From JAWKHR01 sp041394725 (lineage in GTDB: Bacteria > Acidobacteriota > Vicinamibacteria > Vicinamibacterales > SCN-69-37), in NCBI GenBank assembly GCA_041394725.1, contig JAWKHR010000081.1:1-19311 (forward strand): 19,311 nucleotides of DNA. The letters run 5' to 3'. The notes beneath the pieces were generated by a model that made no database searches, was not told the DNA's origin, and worked only from the letters and a program-made list of their open reading frames with translations. The translations under genes and the position numbers were made by a program. Positions 16,455-19,311 of this stretch are shown piece by piece. How positions within the stretch are numbered: the first letter of the stretch is position 1; each line of letters starts with the position of its first letter.

Positions 16455-16585
16455 GACACCGGGAGTCTTTTTTGCGTCCACTTAACAATCCGGGGCACGA
16501 ACTGGACGTCCGGACAACCAAGTCGGCATTCCGTCGACCGATCGTCCACCGCCGGATGGTGAAAGCGAAAAAGACTCCCGGTGTC
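16455..16585. repeat. Copies 2 and 3 of the GACACCGGGAGTCTTTTT repeat as an inverted pair
   Basis: GACACCGGGAGTCTTTTT at 16455-16472 and its exact reverse complement at 16568-16585 bracket 95 bases. Inside the arms the match fades, but ATCCGG is kept on both sides. The pair fills most of the 206-bp gap between the GH3 and Asp-box genes. The arrangement of two 18-bp ends around a short non-coding core resembles a REP doublet or a small non-autonomous element. No transposase is present and no target duplication is evident. Confidence 0.75.
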
Positions 16586-16600
16586 GTTTCCGGGGGTGTC
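16568..16600 (-). terminator. Intrinsic terminator of the GH3 gene formed by the repeat
   Basis: Read on the minus strand, GAC-ACC-CCCGG, a loop AAACGACA, then CCGGG-A-GTC form a bulged stem of eight pairs directly followed by TTTTT. It begins two to three bases after the GH3 stop codon (16605-16603). A GC stem with a following T run is the classical Rho-independent plan, here using the repeat copy at 16568-16585 as the right half. Confidence 0.6.
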
Positions 16601-16602
16601 GT

Positions 16603-19284
16603 TCAACGAACAGTGAACTGGCCGCGGAGGCGGATGTCCTCGGACGACGCGCCGACCATCACGCGGAATGCTCCGGGCTCGACGACCCACTGGCGGTTGG
16701 CGTCGAGCAGCCGGAGGTCCTCCGGTCCCAGTGTGAACGTCACGTCGAGCGACTCGCCGGGATTCAGGTGGATCCGGGTGAACCCGCGCAGCTGCTGCAC
16801 CGGCCGGGCCACCGACGCCAGGATGTCCCGCAGGTAGAGCTGGACGACCTCGTCGCCCGCTCGAGGTCCGGAGTTGCGCACCCGACAGCGCACCGTCAGC
16901 TGCCCGTCCGGCGCGACGTCATCCGGCGCCACGCGCAGGTCCGAGTACTCGAACGTCGTGTAGCTCAGTCCGTGGCCGAACGGAAACAGCGGCATGCCGG
17001 TCAGGTCGACGTAGTCATCGCCCCTCCCCGTCGGCTTGTGGTCGTAGTGCAACGGAAGCTGCCCCTCGAAGACCGGGAAGGTGATCGGCAGCCGGCCAGC
17101 CGGCGAGACGCGCCCGAACAGCACATCCGCCACCGCCGTGCCGCCCTGCTCACCGGGATACCACGCGTCGAGCACCGCGCCCACGCGGTCGAGCCAGGGC
17201 GACATCGTGATCGCGCTCCCGCCGATCACCACCACCACGGTCGGCGTCCCCGTGGCCGCCACCCGTTCGATCAGTTCGGGCTGGCGCCCCGGCAGCGCGA
17301 GATGCGCGCGGTCCTGGAACTCGCCCTCCTCCGCGCCCGCCACCACGATCGCGACCTCGCTCGCGGCGGCCAGCGCGACAGCCTCGCGAATCCGCGCCTC
17401 CGAGTCGTCCACCACGCCCGCATCCCACAACAGCCGCACGCGCGCGTTGCCCGTGCTCTCGAAGAATTCGAGGCGGACGTCGTGTGCCACGCCGGCGCGC
17501 AGGACCACCTCCGCCGCGCGACGCCCGAAGCCGCGCTTCGTCCAGTTGTCGATGGCCAGCCGGCCGTCGAGGTAGAGCCGGTACCCGTCGTTGCCCTCGA
17601 CCGCGATGCGGCGGACTCCGTCGGCGGGCGCGGTGATCGTGCCCGTCCAGCGGACGGAATACCAGTCGAACGGAATCCCCCGCCCAGGCGAGTTCAGCGT
17701 CCAGCGGAAGTCCAGGCGGCGATCGGTCCGCACGAGGCGTGGAGTCCCGTCCAGCGTGATGTTGTCGAAGTACTCGCCGCGCAGCCCCGCCACCGGGTCG
17801 CCGCTCTCATCCGTCGACGCCAGGGCGTCCTCGGGCACGACGACGAGGTCGGGCACGCGCCGGCCCGGCCCCGGAGCGAAGCGCACGGCGCCCTCGCGCG
17901 CGACGAGTCGTCGCACACCGTCGAGCATCGACACCCGCGTCGTCCCGAACCCACTGTAGCCTCCGAGCCGCACCTCCTCCGCGTCCACGCCGATCACCCC
18001 GATCGTGCCCCTCGCCGGGTCGAGCGGCAACAGCCCGGCGTCGTTCCGCAGCAGCACGATCGATCGCGCGGACGCTTCGCGAGCCAGCGCCAGGTGCGCC
18101 TCGTTGCCGTTCGTCCGGGCCGCCACGTCCGGGTCCACGTATGGCTGCTCGAACAACCCCAGCTCGAACTTCACCCGCAGCACCCGCGCCACGGCGGCGT
18201 CGATCACCGTGTCGGGGATCAGGCCGCGCCGGAAGGCGTCGAGGTACGGACGCTGCTGGCCATACCGGGACTGGAAGATGACGTCCAGACCCGACCGGAG
18301 CGCGTGCGCCGCCGCGGTCGGCGTGTCCGGTTCGGTCATGTGCAGAACCGTGGCCCCGCCCGTCGCGGCCGCGTCGGAAATCACGAACCCGCGGAACCCC
18401 CACTGGCCCTTGAGGATGTCGTTGAGCAGGCGGTCGTTCTGCGTGGCCGGCAGCCCGTCCACGGAGTTGTAGGCCGTCATGATCGATCGCGCGCCGGCCG
18501 CAATCGCCGCCTCGAACGGCGGAAAGTAGCGCTCGGTCAGCAGCCGCAGGGAGTGATCGATCGGGTAGCTGTCGCGCCCGCCCTCGCCGACGTTCGCCAC
18601 GAAGTGCTTCGGCGTCGCGACGATGCCGGTCGACTCGAAGGCACGGACGAAGGCCCGCGCCATCACCGAGACGAGATACGGGTCCTCGCCGTACGTCTCC
18701 TCCACCCGCCCCCACCGGACGTCATCCGCGATGTTGACGACGGGCGACAGCACCTGGCGGATCCCGCGGCTCCGGACCTCGGCAGCGATGGCGTCGGAGA
18801 CGCGCGACACGAACGCCGGGTCCCACGTCGCAGCCAGCGCAATCGCCTGCGGGAACGTCGTCGCCCCATCGCGGGTCAGGCCGTGGACCGCCTCGTCGAA
18901 CGGGATGATCGGGATGCCGAGACGTGTCTGTTCGACGAAGTAGCGCTGGATGGCGTTGATGCGCTCGGCGTGGGCGCGAGCGATGACCGCTGCTGAGCCC
19001 ACCGCGTCGGCCTCACCGACACCCGCGCCGCCGGCACCGTCACCGGCCGGCGCCGTCGAGATCTGCAGACCGAAGATGCCGTGCGAGTAGTCGTTCCCGG
19101 GATCGTCGAGGTCTCCGGGAATCATGAACAGCTGCCAGAACTTGTCCTCGAGGGTCATCCGGCCGAGCAGGTCCCGGACGCGAGCCTCCACCGGCTGGGC
19201 GGGATCGCGGTACAGGGGACGCGGGGCCTGAGCCTGGCCGGCGAGCGAGAGAGAGGCCGCCGCGATCGCGACCAGGCACGACAC
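16603..19284 (-). CDS. Exported beta-glucosidase-like glycoside hydrolase family 3 with PA14 domain (5' end uncertain)
   Basis: GH3 enzymes release terminal sugars from beta-linked oligosaccharides with retention of configuration. Counting from the GTG at 19284, 893 residues are visible. There is a signal-peptide core (about 1-20, ending AGQAQA), then the N-terminal barrel (about 35-380) with LGIPIIPFDEAVHG (122-135), KHF (226-228) and the nucleophile Asp304 in GFVISDAAATGG. The alpha/beta domain has IVLLRNDAGLLPLD (409-422) and the acid/base Glu655 in EEGEFQDR. A PA14 domain (about 500-622) is inserted between, as in KlBglI-type enzymes, and may shape the substrate pocket. A fibronectin-III-like domain (about 775-890) closes the protein. 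The active site is complete. The frame stays open upstream of 19284 to the edge, the GTG has no ribosome binding site, and the residues before it (G-I-R) would supply a basic signal-peptide N-region, so the true start probably lies beyond 19,300. A Gly-rich stretch (81-97) is inserted near the N-terminus. Confidence 0.92.
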   Translation of the reverse strand: MSCLVAIAAASLSLAGQAQAPRPLYRDPAQPVEARVRDLLGRMTLEDKFWQLFMIPGDLDDPGNDYSHGIFGLQISTAPAGDGAGGAGVGEADAVGSAAVIARAHAERINAIQRYFVEQTRLGIPIIPFDEAVHGLTRDGATTFPQAIALAATWDPAFVSRVSDAIAAEVRSRGIRQVLSPVVNIADDVRWGRVEETYGEDPYLVSVMARAFVRAFESTGIVATPKHFVANVGEGGRDSYPIDHSLRLLTERYFPPFEAAIAAGARSIMTAYNSVDGLPATQNDRLLNDILKGQWGFRGFVISDAAATGGATVLHMTEPDTPTAAAHALRSGLDVIFQSRYGQQRPYLDAFRRGLIPDTVIDAAVARVLRVKFELGLFEQPYVDPDVAARTNGNEAHLALAREASARSIVLLRNDAGLLPLDPARGTIGVIGVDAEEVRLGGYSGFGTTRVSMLDGVRRLVAREGAVRFAPGPGRRVPDLVVVPEDALASTDESGDPVAGLRGEYFDNITLDGTPRLVRTDRRLDFRWTLNSPGRGIPFDWYSVRWTGTITAPADGVRRIAVEGNDGYRLYLDGRLAIDNWTKRGFGRRAAEVVLRAGVAHDVRLEFFESTGNARVRLLWDAGVVDDSEARIREAVALAAASEVAIVVAGAEEGEFQDRAHLALPGRQPELIERVAATGTPTVVVVIGGSAITMSPWLDRVGAVLDAWYPGEQGGTAVADVLFGRVSPAGRLPITFPVFEGQLPLHYDHKPTGRGDDYVDLTGMPLFPFGHGLSYTTFEYSDLRVAPDDVAPDGQLTVRCRVRNSGPRAGDEVVQLYLRDILASVARPVQQLRGFTRIHLNPGESLDVTFTLGPEDLRLLDANRQWVVEPGAFRVMVGASSEDIRLRGQFTVR

Positions 19285-19300
19285 GCGGATACCCGGCCCG

Positions 19301-19311
19301 CCCCCCCCCCC
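19301..19311. other. Pure C run at the right edge
   Basis: The last eleven bases are all C (G on the minus strand), abutting the 5' end of the GH3 gene. Poly-G is a known artefact of two-colour sequencing chemistry and often caps contig ends. It is probably not genomic, and it hides the GH3 start. Confidence 0.6.

Noticed and set aside
16473..16567. A small mobile element gene or ncRNA between the inverted repeat arms
   Set aside because: The 95-bp core has no coding potential or recognisable RNA motif; only the arms are supported.
16768..18996. Plus-strand frame opposite the GH3 gene
   Set aside because: GH3 catalytic and PA14 motifs are on the minus strand; the plus frame is a compositional shadow.
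1..19311. A defence system, CRISPR array, prophage or biosynthetic cluster
   Set aside because: No regular repeat-spacer pattern, nucleases, integrases, structural phage genes or assembly-line enzymes were found on either strand.

Overview
The window is about 70% GC, densely coded, and free of tRNA, rRNA, CRISPR arrays, insertion sequences or phage genes. Several things suggest an Acidobacteriota genome, perhaps of the Vicinamibacteria type. These are a PadR regulator overlapping an orphan MacB/FtsX-like permease (the architecture known as ADOP, acidobacterial duplicated orphan permease), a very large secreted Asp-box (BNR/VPS10-like) protein, several exported beta-propeller proteins with Gly/Arg-rich loops, and a dispersed GACACCGGGAGTCTTTTT repeat. 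This assignment is inference from gene content, not from a marker gene. The odd length and the pure C run at the right end suggest a whole contig rather than a cut from a finished chromosome.

Layout. (1) 1-1697, minus strand: a short catabolic-looking operon of a short-chain dehydrogenase, a U32-peptidase-like barrel protein, and the first codons of a third gene that runs off the left edge. (2) 1815-2972, plus: a lipoprotein aldose 1-epimerase (GalM), divergent from the operon across a 117-bp region with repeats. (3) 2973-3101: a foldback element with two 46-bp arms between convergent genes. (4) 3102-4236, minus: a MscS-type mechanosensitive channel with one frameshift. (5) 4448-9982, plus: three consecutive exported beta-propeller proteins (FG-GAP plus LVIVD/choice-of-anchor-B fusion; YVTN propeller with a His/Met-rich loop; ten-repeat VCBS/FG-GAP protein). 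(6) 10138-13215, plus: PadR and the overlapping ADOP-type permease. (7) 13223-16396, minus: a large Asp-box protein convergent with the permease. (8) 16603-19284, minus: an exported family 3 glycoside hydrolase with a PA14 insertion, whose start is lost at the right edge.

Function. GalM, the GH3 enzyme and the SDR/U32-like pair fit an organism that lives on plant or microbial carbohydrate. The remaining genes mostly encode exported proteins of unknown ligand, plus membrane proteins. I see no defence system, biosynthetic cluster or other clearly new multi-gene machine. The most notable signals are the repeat family (three copies, one placed as a terminator and one at the 5' end of a gene), the long foldback at 2991-3086, the operator-like repeats around the PadR start codon, and the propeller trio.

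Sequence quality. Between about 13,010 and 13,960 the 3' ends of both convergent genes keep recognisable protein homology but change frame many times. This looks like a patch of sequence error, not two independent gene deaths. No gap between genes exceeds 300 bases; the largest are 4237-4447 and 16397-16602, and both are described.
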